12,850 nucleotides of DNA, taken from positions 1 to 12,850 of the forward strand of contig JAZQHO010000078.1 of NCBI GenBank assembly GCA_045540635.1, written 5' to 3'. Below the pieces are notes generated by a model, which was given only the letters and a program-made list of their open reading frames with translations, searched no databases and was not told where the DNA came from. The position numbers were made by a program, and so were the translations under genes. Shown here piece after piece: positions 6,001 through 12,850 of the stretch. This DNA is from Limiplasma sp045540635 (lineage in GTDB: Bacteria > Bacillota > Clostridia > Christensenellales > Aristaeellaceae). Numbering within the stretch: position 1 is the first letter of the stretch; each line of letters opens with the position of its first letter.

Positions 6001-9000
6001 CTGGTGGAACTGAACGCCACGGTAAAAGCCAGCGAAACCACCTGGTTGGATGCAGACAATCAGCCCATTCAGGGGCGCATCCGCATCGTGAAGAAGGATG
6101 CACTGATCGGCGATCTGCTGGCTGGCGCGGAGTTTACCATTACCCGAATCAGCGGTATCCCTGCACATAACGGTGCTGGTGACGGAGAAGTGGTCGCCAC
6201 CCTCACCACTGGCACGGATGGTACTGCTGAATCTCCGTTGCTGACTTACGGCACCTATCGCATCACCGAAACCAAGGCTCCCGATCACTTTGTGCTTGCT
6301 GATTTCTCCACAGATGTGACGATTTCTGAGGATAACATGCAGCCTATCGAGGTCGTTGTGGAGAATGAACCCACCAGGGGCTACATTCGCCTGACCAAGA
6401 CGGATAGCCTTGCCGGAATGCCCATCGCTGGTGTTCAGTTCGACATTTTTGATGCCTCCGGCAATCTGGCTGGTACCATGAGCACAGATGATAACGGTGT
6501 TGCTGTTTCTCCTGCACTGACCAAGGGCAGCTACACCGTCCGGGAACATGAAAACCCTACCGGCTATGTGGCTGCACTGGCTGAGCTGCCTGCTGTGGTA
6601 TATTCGGACGAAACCACCGATCTGGCTGTGACCAACGACCCTATCCAGGGCAAAATCCGCATTACCAAGAAGGATCAGCTGACCGGCGATCTGCTGGCGG
6701 GTGCGGAATTCACCATCACTCGCATTTCCGGCATTCCTGCCCATAACGGTGCTGGAAACGGTGAAGTGGTCGCCGTGATCACCACCAACGAAAACGGCGT
6801 CGCTGAAACGCCCCTGCTGACCTACGGCACCTATCAGATCAAAGAAACCGTTGTCCCTGAACATTTTGTGGACAACGGTTTTTCTGTGGAAGTCACCATT
6901 TCGGATGACAACTTGAAGACCTATGAGGTGGTCGTGGAGAACGAGCCTGCCAAGGGCTGGCTGAAGCTGACCAAGACCAACAGCCTGGACGGCCATCCCA
7001 TCGCAGGGGTCACTTTCAACGTATACTACTACGATGATTACGGTACCGGCCTTGCCTGCACGATGACCACGGATGAAAATGGCGTCGCGGTTTCTCCTGC
7101 GCTTCGCAAGGGAAGGTATCTGGTGCAGGAAGAAGATGCGCCTGTCGGCTATGTTCACGATCTGGCAGAGCTGACCGCCATCGTCAACCCGGATGAAACC
7201 ACCGAGCTTTCTGTTACCAACGAACCCATCCAGGGTATCTTGCGTATCCGCAAGCTGGATGAGTTGACCGGAGAAGCCCTGGCGGGTGCAGAGTTCACCG
7301 TCACACGGATCAGCGGTCTGCCCTCCCACAACGGCGAGGGAGACGGCGAAGTCGTCGCGGTCATCACAACGGACGCCAACGGCATCGCTGTAACGCCGCT
7401 GCTTCCTTATGGCGTGTACCAGGTGGCTGAAACCAAGGTTCCGCCTCATTTCGTGGACAAGGACTTCTCCACGGAGATGGTCATCAATGAGGAAAACTTC
7501 TGCACCTACGAAATCGACGTGGAAAACGAACCCACCAAGGGCTGGCTGCGCCTGACCAAGACAGACCGTGAAAATGGCAATCCCATTGCTGGCGTGGTGT
7601 TCGATGTTTACTACGCCGACCAGTACGGTCAGGGCCTTGCCACCACGATGGTTACGGATGCAAACGGCGTCGCCATGTCTGAACCGCTGCGCAAGGGACA
7701 GTACACTGTTCAGGAGCGTGGCGCAACCGAAGGATATGTGTTTGAGCAGGTATTCCTTGAAGCCACCGTCCATTCCGATGAAACTACGGAGCTGACCGCC
7801 ACCAACCAGCCTGTGTTGGTGCAACTGAAGCTCTACAAGCGCGATGTCGATGAATACTCCGGCAATCCCGCTGAAACTCCCGGCACTCGCGGCGACGGCG
7901 TTCTCACCGGCGCAGAGTTCCAGGTACTTGCCGCCGAGGACATCACAGACCGTCAGGGCAATGTGATCCACACCAAGGGAGATGTAGTCATTGCTTCCAT
8001 CAAGACGGCTGGCGCAGATGCTTCCATCACCACGGACAAGCTCTGGCCCGGTCTGTATCAGGTGGTGGAGCTGACGCCGCCTACCGGCTATCAGCCAAGC
8101 GACCAGCCCATCATCGTGGATGCCCGCGATGCTGCCAAGCAGTCCGAGGAAGCCGTCATCACCTATGAGGGCGTCATCACCAACGAAATCAAGTACGGCG
8201 CACAGGCTATCGTCAAGCTGCTGGGTGACGGTACTGCTTCAGCAGATCCCACCCGCGTGGAAACACCTGAACCTGACGCTGAGTTCCGCGTGTATCTCCA
8301 GAAGGCTGGCTCCTATGACAACGCCCGCGACATTGAGCGCGATTACCTCGTCACCGATGCCAATGGCTATGCCATGACAAAGGCATTGCCCTATGGTGTG
8401 TATGTGCTGGAACAGGTGAAGGGTAAGGAGGGTTACGAGATCAAAGGCCCGATCACCTTTGAGATTGACGGCACAGAAAGTCTTGTGAACCCGCCGCCCC
8501 TAACGCTTTCTGACCAACCCATCCTGTACCGGCTGAAGTTCATCAAGACCGATTCCGTCACAGGCAAAACCATCACGCTTTCCAATGCCAGCTTTAAGCT
8601 GAAAGACGCCAACGGCGAATATGTTAAGCAGACTGTGTACTATCCCCGCGAACAGGTCATCGATACCTTTACCACGGATGATACCGGCTCCGTCACCCTG
8701 CCCGAAACCGTCACCTGGGGCCTGTACTTCGTCGAGGAAGTCAAAGCCCCGGAAGGCTACCTGATCCGCACCGAATCCCTTTCCGTTTTCGTCGGCCATG
8801 AGGGCGATCTGCCTGGTCAGACCTACGAGCTGGAAATCGAGATTCCCAATGATCCTGTCATGGGGCGCATCCTGCTGGATAAAAAGGGCCTGCAGCTGAC
8901 GGATGTGAAGATCACCACCGACGCCTGGGGCAATGAAGTCCATACGCCCGTATACGAGGAGGATTATCTGGCGGGTGCTGTGTTTGAGATCCGCGCTACC

Positions 9001-11121
9001 GAGGACATCACCGGCAAGGACGGCACTGTATGGTATCAGGCGGACGAGCTGGTGGATACCATCATCACCACGGCGAATGGCAGCGACGCCTCCAAGGAAC
9101 TGCCCCTGGGCAAGTACAACGTAACGGAGGTTTCTGCCCCCGAAGGGTACTTCTTCACGGATCGCGCCTACATTGTTGATCTTAACTATCAGGATAATCA
9201 GACCGCGCTGGTAGAAGTCCACGTCAATGCGCAGAATGACTTCCTGCCTGCGGAGATCTCCCTGTTCAAGGAGAAGGAAACGATCAACATCGTCGGCAGC
9301 GGCAAAGACGGCGTGAAGTCTGTCCTGACCGACGAAGCCGGTGAAGGTTTCGTCTTCGGTCTGTTCACGGCAGAGGACATGCCCTATGCCTACGGCACAC
9401 TGATGGCGGATACCCTTGTCGCCACCGGTGCTACCGACAAGAATGGTATGCTGACGCTGACCGGCACCTTCCCACATAACGATTACTACATCCGCGAGCT
9501 TGCTGCTCCTGACGGCTGGAAGATCACCGCTGATCGCTTTGATCTCTCCATTACTCCTGACCGAAAGGCAGCTGATGAAAACGTGCTGCGTGTGCTGATG
9601 GTGGACGCCATTCACAATGAGCTGATCCACACCAAAGTCACCCTCACCAAGACCGATATCACCGGTGAAAAGACGCTGCCCGGTGCCATCATCGAGGTGT
9701 ACAACGAGGCTGGCAAGATCATCTACCGCAATACCACCGATGCAATGGGCAGGATCGCCAACATTCCCGTGACGCCCGGACGCTACACCTTCCGAGAGGT
9801 ATATGCCCCCGATGGCTATTCTCTCAACGATGTGACCATGAGCTTCACCGTCAGTGCAGATGGCGTTGTCACCGGCGATACCACCATCCGTGATGATTAC
9901 ACGCGCTTCTCCATCGAAAAGCTGGATGAAGCAGAGAACCCGCTGTCTGGCGTCGAATTCAGCCTGGTTGCTGCCAACGGCACAGCTATCATGACGGTCC
10001 GCACTAACCGGGATGGTATCGCCACCTTCGAGAAGATTCCCTTCGGTACCTATCGCATTGTGGAAGCCAAGCCTCTGGCGGGTTATCTCCCCGCTGAAAT
10101 GGAAGTGGAAGTGACGATTGACGGCACTTTCATCAACCCGGAGCATCCTATCGCCACCATCATCAATGTTCCCAATGAGATCGTCATCCGTAAGGTCGAT
10201 CAGGACGGCAAGCCTCTGGCTGGCGCATCCTTTGGCCTGTTCGACGCCTTCGGTGAGCGTTTCGCAGTCGCTGAATCCGATGGAAACGGCATGGTGCGCT
10301 TCACCAAGGTTCCCTACGGCAGCTATACCATTCGTGAACTTTCCGCCCCGGACGGCTATCTGGCCAGCAGGGAGGAAATCACCGTTACCATCGACGCTGA
10401 TTACCGCAGCAGCGATAAGCCCATCGCCACGGTGAAGAACCACTTCAAGCGGGTGCAGTTCATCAAGGTGGATACCTCCGGCAAGTACCTGCCCGGTGTG
10501 GAGTTCAGTCTGATCAACGCTGTCACCCATGAGGTGGTCGAAACCGCCGTCAGCAACGATAAGGGCGAGTTCATCTTCACCAAGTTCGACTACGGTGATT
10601 GGATCATCCGTGAAACGGAGGCTCCCGAAGGTTTCAACCGTATGGAGGACTATCTGCTCCATGTGGACGAAGACTGGACAGAACCCAAGCCGATCACCCT
10701 CATCAACATCCCTGACACCTACATGTTCTTCAAGTCCGACAACAAGAAAAACGCCCTTGCAGGCGCGACCTTCGCTGTTGAGGACGAAAACGGCAATGTG
10801 GTACAAGAGGTTGTGTCTGCTGAAAACGGCGTAGTCACCATCAGCGGCCTAACGCCCGGTAAGTACACCATCCGCGAGATTGCCACAGTGGAAGGCTTCA
10901 CGGTCAGCGATGATACCATCACGGTGGAGATTAACGAGAAGTACAAGGTACCCACCAAGCTGAAGCGCTTCGTCAATTACCCCAGCATTTCCACCGGTGT
11001 GGATGTATCGCCCACGACGATGACCTGGGTGGGTATCGGTCTGGTCGGTATCGCTGGCCTGATCGTTGTCCTGAACAGCGTTATCAGCGGCAAAAAGCAT
11101 CCCAAGCGCAGGCGCAAGTAA
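2923..11121 (+). CDS. Giant sortase-anchored surface protein: thioester domain plus about 19 Cna_B/SpaA repeats
   Basis: 2,732 residues. In order: signal peptide 1-29 (cleavage likely after PSIA); acidic Pro-rich segment 30-189; two unassigned beta-rich stretches (about 190-305 and 345-450) separated by a second acidic linker; putative Cys-Gln thioester domain (about 458-646, Cys516 in VYCLEH and Gln595 in AGQFAIREVI); a beta-rich companion (647-767); about 19 Cna_B/SpaA-type domains (768-2687), most with a strand-1 Lys (KTD/KKD), a Glu in the (R)ET.AP-like motif and a terminal Asn (ENEP/TNQP), the triad that forms intramolecular isopeptide bonds; a sorting region PSISTG (2687-2692), a membrane helix (about 2700-2721) and the basic tail KKHPKRRRK. 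Likely a long, stiff, covalently cross-linked stalk displaying an adhesive tip, anchored by the adjacent sortase. Conjugative elements of this type commonly carry SpaA-like proteins beside a sortase. The target ligand is unknown. Confidence 0.93.
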   Translation: MRKTTLIKALAILLSFAMLMTGLPAPSIAETIATPTDTVIEQSEEIVIEDEQPVEEVPDEPLVPDEETELPPIEDEMATEPEIPMEDDEDATFPEDNPPADDGTGDLPTDDVDPETETEEPSGDEPVTDDEPLEELPEETLPDEEIEIPDVPTEDAETEIPPVEDEPIVDDFLPEDEPMDEPIMIENPVKAAIDANGYAYLLAENSFDAYNTPDMSEHIFTVHAGVLLATDFMDEGDWCIIEVQFLTAGGEALTAYAYADDLPDTLLERAVLDEIALTTDFALVFVGDGKVAIFEVGGETPYVEELPPVELPEEPEVPVEQPTAPDEEELFFEDELPDEQVLADEGAFVLVSTDTRAFLGVDDSAADDYEGDLCLGYFVSDAIVQVESIEQDALGHNWYLVRYLYGDTHANGQLKWTETDVIYVLVDETFSTDGTELTITDFAFPFAPMTFALRATPMNGFSLRDISASLGNFYVGQTGLHGSSGRDSEYLQIATLPGHGKIYATPHYLEGYTVYCLEHLLPGPGERVSGGSNQPTGPYTVVDLASYMNTPGYSGVMYKESTMHAIGWVLRHTVPFMELDRSDSDNRTWSRVAGQFAIREVIKQLEGSQYVRDYWDMDEFYAASNNAPAVYLEYARWLAANGIARGSMTGKITVSNKSVSSVGGKTVGTVTLTTDADLIRISKSYGTVTGNTYGSDSSYYYLNSGDTITISSSVSSFSFKAESMSSPDEEAGFVVGVPYEAIQKLLIPIEGLPYPIKSVTVSFDIPYGSVSVTKTDFNTGKVLAGATFDLISGSTVIQSMTTGADGVVTFTNVPPGTYTIRERTSPEGYTLGSVNVQTVNVSNGQTSRVTFANEKITARIKIVKKDSLTGDKLAGAAFKITRLSGPAVVSGMAIGESITIVTDVNGVIETGWLEWGRYRIEETAAPEGFLLTGYSTEVNAYENGKTYSFEVENEPMTGYIHLEKTDRLDGRPISGVTFDIYHNDQYSSDYAGSMTTGTDGVAISPPLRKGDYLVMEHENPTGYVYELVELNATVKASETTWLDADNQPIQGRIRIVKKDALIGDLLAGAEFTITRISGIPAHNGAGDGEVVATLTTGTDGTAESPLLTYGTYRITETKAPDHFVLADFSTDVTISEDNMQPIEVVVENEPTRGYIRLTKTDSLAGMPIAGVQFDIFDASGNLAGTMSTDDNGVAVSPALTKGSYTVREHENPTGYVAALAELPAVVYSDETTDLAVTNDPIQGKIRITKKDQLTGDLLAGAEFTITRISGIPAHNGAGNGEVVAVITTNENGVAETPLLTYGTYQIKETVVPEHFVDNGFSVEVTISDDNLKTYEVVVENEPAKGWLKLTKTNSLDGHPIAGVTFNVYYYDDYGTGLACTMTTDENGVAVSPALRKGRYLVQEEDAPVGYVHDLAELTAIVNPDETTELSVTNEPIQGILRIRKLDELTGEALAGAEFTVTRISGLPSHNGEGDGEVVAVITTDANGIAVTPLLPYGVYQVAETKVPPHFVDKDFSTEMVINEENFCTYEIDVENEPTKGWLRLTKTDRENGNPIAGVVFDVYYADQYGQGLATTMVTDANGVAMSEPLRKGQYTVQERGATEGYVFEQVFLEATVHSDETTELTATNQPVLVQLKLYKRDVDEYSGNPAETPGTRGDGVLTGAEFQVLAAEDITDRQGNVIHTKGDVVIASIKTAGADASITTDKLWPGLYQVVELTPPTGYQPSDQPIIVDARDAAKQSEEAVITYEGVITNEIKYGAQAIVKLLGDGTASADPTRVETPEPDAEFRVYLQKAGSYDNARDIERDYLVTDANGYAMTKALPYGVYVLEQVKGKEGYEIKGPITFEIDGTESLVNPPPLTLSDQPILYRLKFIKTDSVTGKTITLSNASFKLKDANGEYVKQTVYYPREQVIDTFTTDDTGSVTLPETVTWGLYFVEEVKAPEGYLIRTESLSVFVGHEGDLPGQTYELEIEIPNDPVMGRILLDKKGLQLTDVKITTDAWGNEVHTPVYEEDYLAGAVFEIRATEDITGKDGTVWYQADELVDTIITTANGSDASKELPLGKYNVTEVSAPEGYFFTDRAYIVDLNYQDNQTALVEVHVNAQNDFLPAEISLFKEKETINIVGSGKDGVKSVLTDEAGEGFVFGLFTAEDMPYAYGTLMADTLVATGATDKNGMLTLTGTFPHNDYYIRELAAPDGWKITADRFDLSITPDRKAADENVLRVLMVDAIHNELIHTKVTLTKTDITGEKTLPGAIIEVYNEAGKIIYRNTTDAMGRIANIPVTPGRYTFREVYAPDGYSLNDVTMSFTVSADGVVTGDTTIRDDYTRFSIEKLDEAENPLSGVEFSLVAANGTAIMTVRTNRDGIATFEKIPFGTYRIVEAKPLAGYLPAEMEVEVTIDGTFINPEHPIATIINVPNEIVIRKVDQDGKPLAGASFGLFDAFGERFAVAESDGNGMVRFTKVPYGSYTIRELSAPDGYLASREEITVTIDADYRSSDKPIATVKNHFKRVQFIKVDTSGKYLPGVEFSLINAVTHEVVETAVSNDKGEFIFTKFDYGDWIIRETEAPEGFNRMEDYLLHVDEDWTEPKPITLINIPDTYMFFKSDNKKNALAGATFAVEDENGNVVQEVVSAENGVVTISGLTPGKYTIREIATVEGFTVSDDTITVEINEKYKVPTKLKRFVNYPSISTGVDVSPTTMTWVGIGLVGIAGLIVVLNSVISGKKHPKRRRK
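3010..3489 (+). other. Hyperacidic Pro-rich segment without basic residues
   Basis: Residues 30-189: by hand count 67 of 160 are Asp/Glu and 28 are Pro, with no Lys, Arg or His until Lys190. It is probably disordered and extended. It forms the mature N-terminus and so would lie at the distal end of the stalk. Confidence 0.85.
4294..4860 (+). other. Putative Cys-Gln thioester (TED/TQXA-type) adhesin domain
   Basis: Residues about 458-646. The pattern is a Tyr-Cys motif (VYCLEH, Cys516, codon 4468-4470) followed 79 residues later by a Gln in a helix-like GQFAIREVI (Gln595, codon 4705-4707). This resembles the Cys...TQxAIW arrangement of thioester domains in Gram-positive surface adhesins, where an internal Cys-Gln thioester attacks host or partner amines covalently. 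The Thr of TQxA is Gly here and the Trp is Arg, so the match is imperfect. Boundaries are approximate. Confidence 0.6.
5224..5487 (+). other. First Cna_B/SpaA domain after the thioester module
   Basis: Residues 768-855, from GSVSVTKTD through TIRERTSPEGY to VTFANEK. It is a compact, canonical domain with a Lys, Glu and Asn triad in place. It is not part of the alternating dyad array that follows. Confidence 0.8.
5488..7812 (+). repeat. Four tandem two-domain (B-A) Cna_B dyads, about 580 bp each
   Basis: Two domain subtypes alternate: B, starting like IQG-IRI-KKD and carrying the RISG.P.HNG insert, and A, starting like KGWLRLTKTD and carrying a YY.D.YG-like segment. Dyads span 5488-6066 (579 bp), 6067-6642 (576), 6643-7227 (585) and 7228-7812 (585). 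B domains start at 5488, 6067, 6643 and 7228; A domains at 5788, 6373, 6949 and 7534. The first B is diverged and lacks the HNG insert. The layout implies duplication of a two-domain unit. Copies keep protein similarity but differ heavily at synonymous sites. Confidence 0.88.
7813..10980 (+). other. Ten further, more diverged Cna_B/SpaA-type domains
   Basis: Approximate domain starts: 7813, 8191, 8521, 8857, 9247, 9625, 9904, 10177, 10447 and 10717. The first five carry insertions and are longer (about 110-130 residues); the last five are compact (about 90). Each has a beta-strand Lys and a Glu in a motif such as TEVSAPEGY, RELSAPDGY or RETEAPEGF. Most end with Asn; the domains at 8191 and 9625 appear to have Asp at the terminal position (SDQP, RDDY), which isopeptide chemistry can also use. 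Confidence 0.75.
10981..11118 (+). other. C-terminal sorting region, membrane helix and basic tail
   Basis: Residues 2687-2732: PSISTG, a short VDVSPTT spacer, a hydrophobic helix from about M2700 to I2721, then KKHPKRRRK. The tripartite layout (motif, helix, positive tail) is that of a cell wall sorting signal, but the motif is not LPxTG, nor NPQTN, the best known class B motif. SISTG keeps only the final Thr-Gly of LPxTG. Confidence 0.75.
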
Positions 11122-11128
11122 GCGTCGG

Positions 11129-11158
11129 AACGCCCTTTGTGAAAGCAGAGGGCGTTTT
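11129..11158 (+). terminator. Intrinsic terminator after the giant gene
   Basis: AACGCCCT (11129-11136) pairs with AGGGCGTT (11149-11156), with inner pairs T11138-A11147 and G11139-C11146 around a TGAAAG loop. The T-run (TTTT-CC-TTTTT, 11155-11165) is interrupted. The stem core CGCCCT/AGGGCG resembles that of the terminator after parB. No clear promoter is seen between it and the next gene. Confidence 0.8.
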
Positions 11159-11172
11159 CCTTTTTCCTGCTG

Positions 11173-11181
11173 AAAGGAGGG
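11173..11181 (+). promoter_or_regulatory. Shine-Dalgarno that sets the TTG start of pcfB
   Basis: AAAGGAGGG ends 6 nt before TTG 11188. The motif AAAGGAGGGAT is identical to that before the rep-like gene. Confidence 0.8.
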
Positions 11182-11187
11182 ATCATC

Positions 11188-11667
11188 TTGCAGGAAGATA
11201 TTGAAAACAGAACCGTCACCCTGATGGTGAACAGCAGCAAGTTCACCGGCAGAACCATGCTTTCTGCCATCCGTAAGTTCCTGGCCCACATGAAGAACCG
11301 TTCTCCTCCCGCGCAAAAGCAAGAAGTCATACCCCACGGCAAGCAGACCGTGAAGCAGCTGATCCAGAAAGATCAGGGTGTCACCAGTGTGGAGCTGAAC
11401 GACCCGCACATCCGGGACTTTGAGCGCGTCGCCCGTAAGTACGGCGTGGATTATGCCATCAAGCGAGTGAAAGGCGAACCGAACAAGTACCTGATCTTCT
11501 TCAAAGGCAGGGATGAGGACGCCATTACCGCAGCCATGACGGAATACGCCGACAAGCGGCTGCGACGGGAGGAACGCCCCTCTGTCCTGAAGCTACTGAA
11601 GAAACTCAAGGAGCTGGTTGCCAGCCGTAATCCTGTGAAGAACAAGGAAAAGGAGCGGAGCAGATGA
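11188..11667 (+). CDS. pcfB: PcfB family protein (DUF3801)
   Basis: 159 residues with a TTG start and TGA at 11665-11667. The N-terminus (ENRTVTLMVNSSKFTGRTM) and the central VTSVELNDPHIRDFERVARKYGVDYAIKR match the PcfB/DUF3801 family found just before the VirD4-type coupling protein in Gram-positive conjugative elements. The C-terminal third is strongly basic and helical (LLKKLKELVASRNPVKNKEK). It has no signal peptide or membrane helix, so it is cytoplasmic. The precise biochemical role is not established to my knowledge; gene order suggests an accessory factor of the transfer or coupling complex. Its stop overlaps the next start (ATGA), so the two genes are translationally coupled. Confidence 0.88.
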   Translation: MQEDIENRTVTLMVNSSKFTGRTMLSAIRKFLAHMKNRSPPAQKQEVIPHGKQTVKQLIQKDQGVTSVELNDPHIRDFERVARKYGVDYAIKRVKGEPNKYLIFFKGRDEDAITAAMTEYADKRLRREERPSVLKLLKKLKELVASRNPVKNKEKERSR

Positions 11668-12850
11668 ACCTGAAAAAGATCATTCTGCAAAGCGTCCCGT
11701 ATGTTGTGATCGGGCTGCTGGCAACCAAGCTGGGGCAAGGCTGGCGGCTGGCTGAAGGTGTCAATGTATCTGAAAAGGTTCTGAACCTGATGGCTGGCAT
11801 CGGGGCGGCGTTTCAGTCGCCCTTGCCCAGCTTTCATCCTGTGGACTTGTGCATTGGTCTGCTGAGCGGCGGTTTCCTGCGGCTGGCTGTTCATCTCAAA
11901 GGACAGAACGCCAAGAAGTACCGTAAAGGTATGGAATACGGCTCTGCCCGATGGGGTACAGCCGAGGACATCAAGCCCTTCGCTGATCCCGTGTTTGAGC
12001 AGAATGTGATCCTAACTCAAACCGAACGCCTGATGATGAGCAATCGCCCCAAGAATCCTGCTCATGCGCGAAATAAGAACGTGTTGGTAATCGGTGGTTC
12101 CGGCAGCGGCAAAACCCGCTTCTTTGTAAAGCCGAATCTCCTTCAGTGCCATTCCAGCTATGTGGTTACGGACCCCAAGGGCAGCATCGTCGTGGAATGC
12201 GGCAGGCTGCTGCTGAAGAAGGGCTACAAGCTGAAGATTCTCAACACGATCAACTTCCGCAAGAGTATGCATTACAACCCCTTTGCGTACATTCACTCGG
12301 AGAAAGACATCCTCAAGCTGGTTACTTGCCTGATTGCCAATACCAAGGGGGATGGCAAGTCGGGCGACGAGTTCTGGACGAAGGCTGAAACGCTGCTTTA
12401 CACGGCGCTGATCGGCTACATCCATTACGAAGCACCCCAGGCAGAGCAGAATTTCAGTACCCTGATTGATATGCTCAATGCGATGGACACCCGCGAAGAT
12501 GATGAGGACTACCAGAATCCGGTGGACATCATGTTTGAACGTCTGGAGAAGAAAAAGCCCCAGCACTTTGCTGTCCGGCAGTATAAGAAGTACAAGCTGG
12601 CAGCGGGAAAAACGGCGAAATCCATCCTGATTTCCTGCGGTGCGCGCCTTGCGCCCTTCGACATACAGGAGCTGCGCGACCTGACGGCCTATGATGAGCT
12701 GGAGCTGGACACCCTGGGTGATCGCAAGACGGCGTTGTTCATGATCATGTCCGACACGGATGACACATTCAACTTCCTGCTGTCCATGTGCTACACGCAG
12801 CTTTTTAACCTCTTGTGTGAAAAGGCGGACGATGTATATGGCGGCAGGCT
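11664..12850 (+). CDS. virD4: VirD4/TraG-type conjugal coupling protein, 3' end outside the window
   Basis: ATG at 11664 overlaps the pcfB stop by 4 nt (ATGA), with AAGGAG at 11650-11655. The frame stays open to the window end, giving 395 codons; proteins of this family are usually about 600 residues, so roughly a third is missing. Seen: two N-terminal hydrophobic segments (about residues 9-24 and 59-76), then a soluble region with GMEYGSARWGTAEDIKPF, Walker A GGSGSGKT (residues 144-151, Lys150) and VVTDPKGSIV, typical of VirD4-like proteins. The Walker B region lies mostly or wholly beyond the window. Role: hexameric inner-membrane ATPase that brings the relaxase-DNA complex to the type IV secretion channel during conjugation. 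Closest to the CD1115-type VirD4-like proteins of Tn1549/CTn elements, from memory. Confidence 0.93.
   Translation, partial: MNLKKIILQSVPYVVIGLLATKLGQGWRLAEGVNVSEKVLNLMAGIGAAFQSPLPSFHPVDLCIGLLSGGFLRLAVHLKGQNAKKYRKGMEYGSARWGTAEDIKPFADPVFEQNVILTQTERLMMSNRPKNPAHARNKNVLVIGGSGSGKTRFFVKPNLLQCHSSYVVTDPKGSIVVECGRLLLKKGYKLKILNTINFRKSMHYNPFAYIHSEKDILKLVTCLIANTKGDGKSGDEFWTKAETLLYTALIGYIHYEAPQAEQNFSTLIDMLNAMDTREDDEDYQNPVDIMFERLEKKKPQHFAVRQYKKYKLAAGKTAKSILISCGARLAPFDIQELRDLTAYDELELDTLGDRKTALFMIMSDTDDTFNFLLSMCYTQLFNLLCEKADDVYGGR

Noticed and set aside
5488..7812. Insertion sequence or recent DNA duplication
   Set aside because: No terminal inverted repeats or transposase; copies have many synonymous differences, so the duplication is not recent.
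5233..7971. Very long minus-strand open frame (912 codons) opposite the Cna_B dyads, with others at 8500-10806, 2899-4479 and 1890-3509
   Set aside because: They lie opposite a clearly real gene, follow its repeat pattern, have no ribosome binding site logic and encode no recognisable domain. They arise from the codon bias and low complexity of the + strand gene.
1..12850. tRNA, rRNA, riboswitch, attachment site or oriT
   Set aside because: Gaps between genes are at most 66 bases and are filled by terminators and ribosome binding sites. No cloverleaf, conserved riboswitch core or clear nick-site structure was found by eye.

Overview
The window is one continuous piece of a large Firmicutes (Clostridia-type) mobile element. 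All six genes lie on the + strand, are tightly packed and have strong AAGGAGG-type ribosome binding sites. The gene content (ParB, then a wHTH/DUF6017 replication-initiator-like protein, a class B sortase, a giant Cna_B/SpaA surface protein, a PcfB family protein and a VirD4/TraG coupling protein) matches the replication/partition to conjugation segment of Tn1549-like integrative and conjugative elements. The moderately GC-rich coding sequence suggests a gut Oscillospiraceae/Lachnospiraceae-type host. Both the element type and the host are inferences from gene order and protein families, not from a search.

Layout. (1) 1-906: ParB-like partition protein whose start lies upstream of the window, followed by an intrinsic terminator at 907-937. 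(2) 967-1893: replication-initiator-like protein with a GTG start. Its middle contains eight tandem 15-bp direct repeats (1297-1416) followed by an abruptly AT-rich stretch with further 15-bp repeats and inverted repeats, a layout that looks like a replication origin embedded in the rep gene. (3) 1896-2897: membrane-anchored class B sortase, with Gln where the family's catalytic Arg is expected. (4) 2923-11121: a 2,732-residue surface protein with a signal peptide, a 160-residue acidic segment without basic residues, a putative Cys-Gln thioester adhesin domain, about 19 Cna_B/SpaA isopeptide-type domains (eight of them forming four tandem two-domain dyads), a non-canonical sorting motif, a membrane segment and a basic tail. 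A terminator follows at 11129-11158. (5) 11188-11667: PcfB/DUF3801 protein with a TTG start. (6) 11664-12850: VirD4-like coupling ATPase, overlapping pcfB by 4 nt and cut by the window end.

How the parts fit. ParB and the initiator probably handle maintenance and replication of the excised circle. The sortase probably anchors the giant protein to peptidoglycan as a long covalently stabilised stalk carrying a thioester 'chemical harpoon' near its tip. PcfB and VirD4 belong to the DNA transfer machinery. Placing an adhesin/sortase pair inside the transfer region suggests it helps donor-recipient or donor-host contact; this is inference. The points most worth following are the putative in-gene origin, the sortase lacking the usual Arg beside a substrate lacking LPxTG, and the dyad-repeat stalk with its thioester domain.
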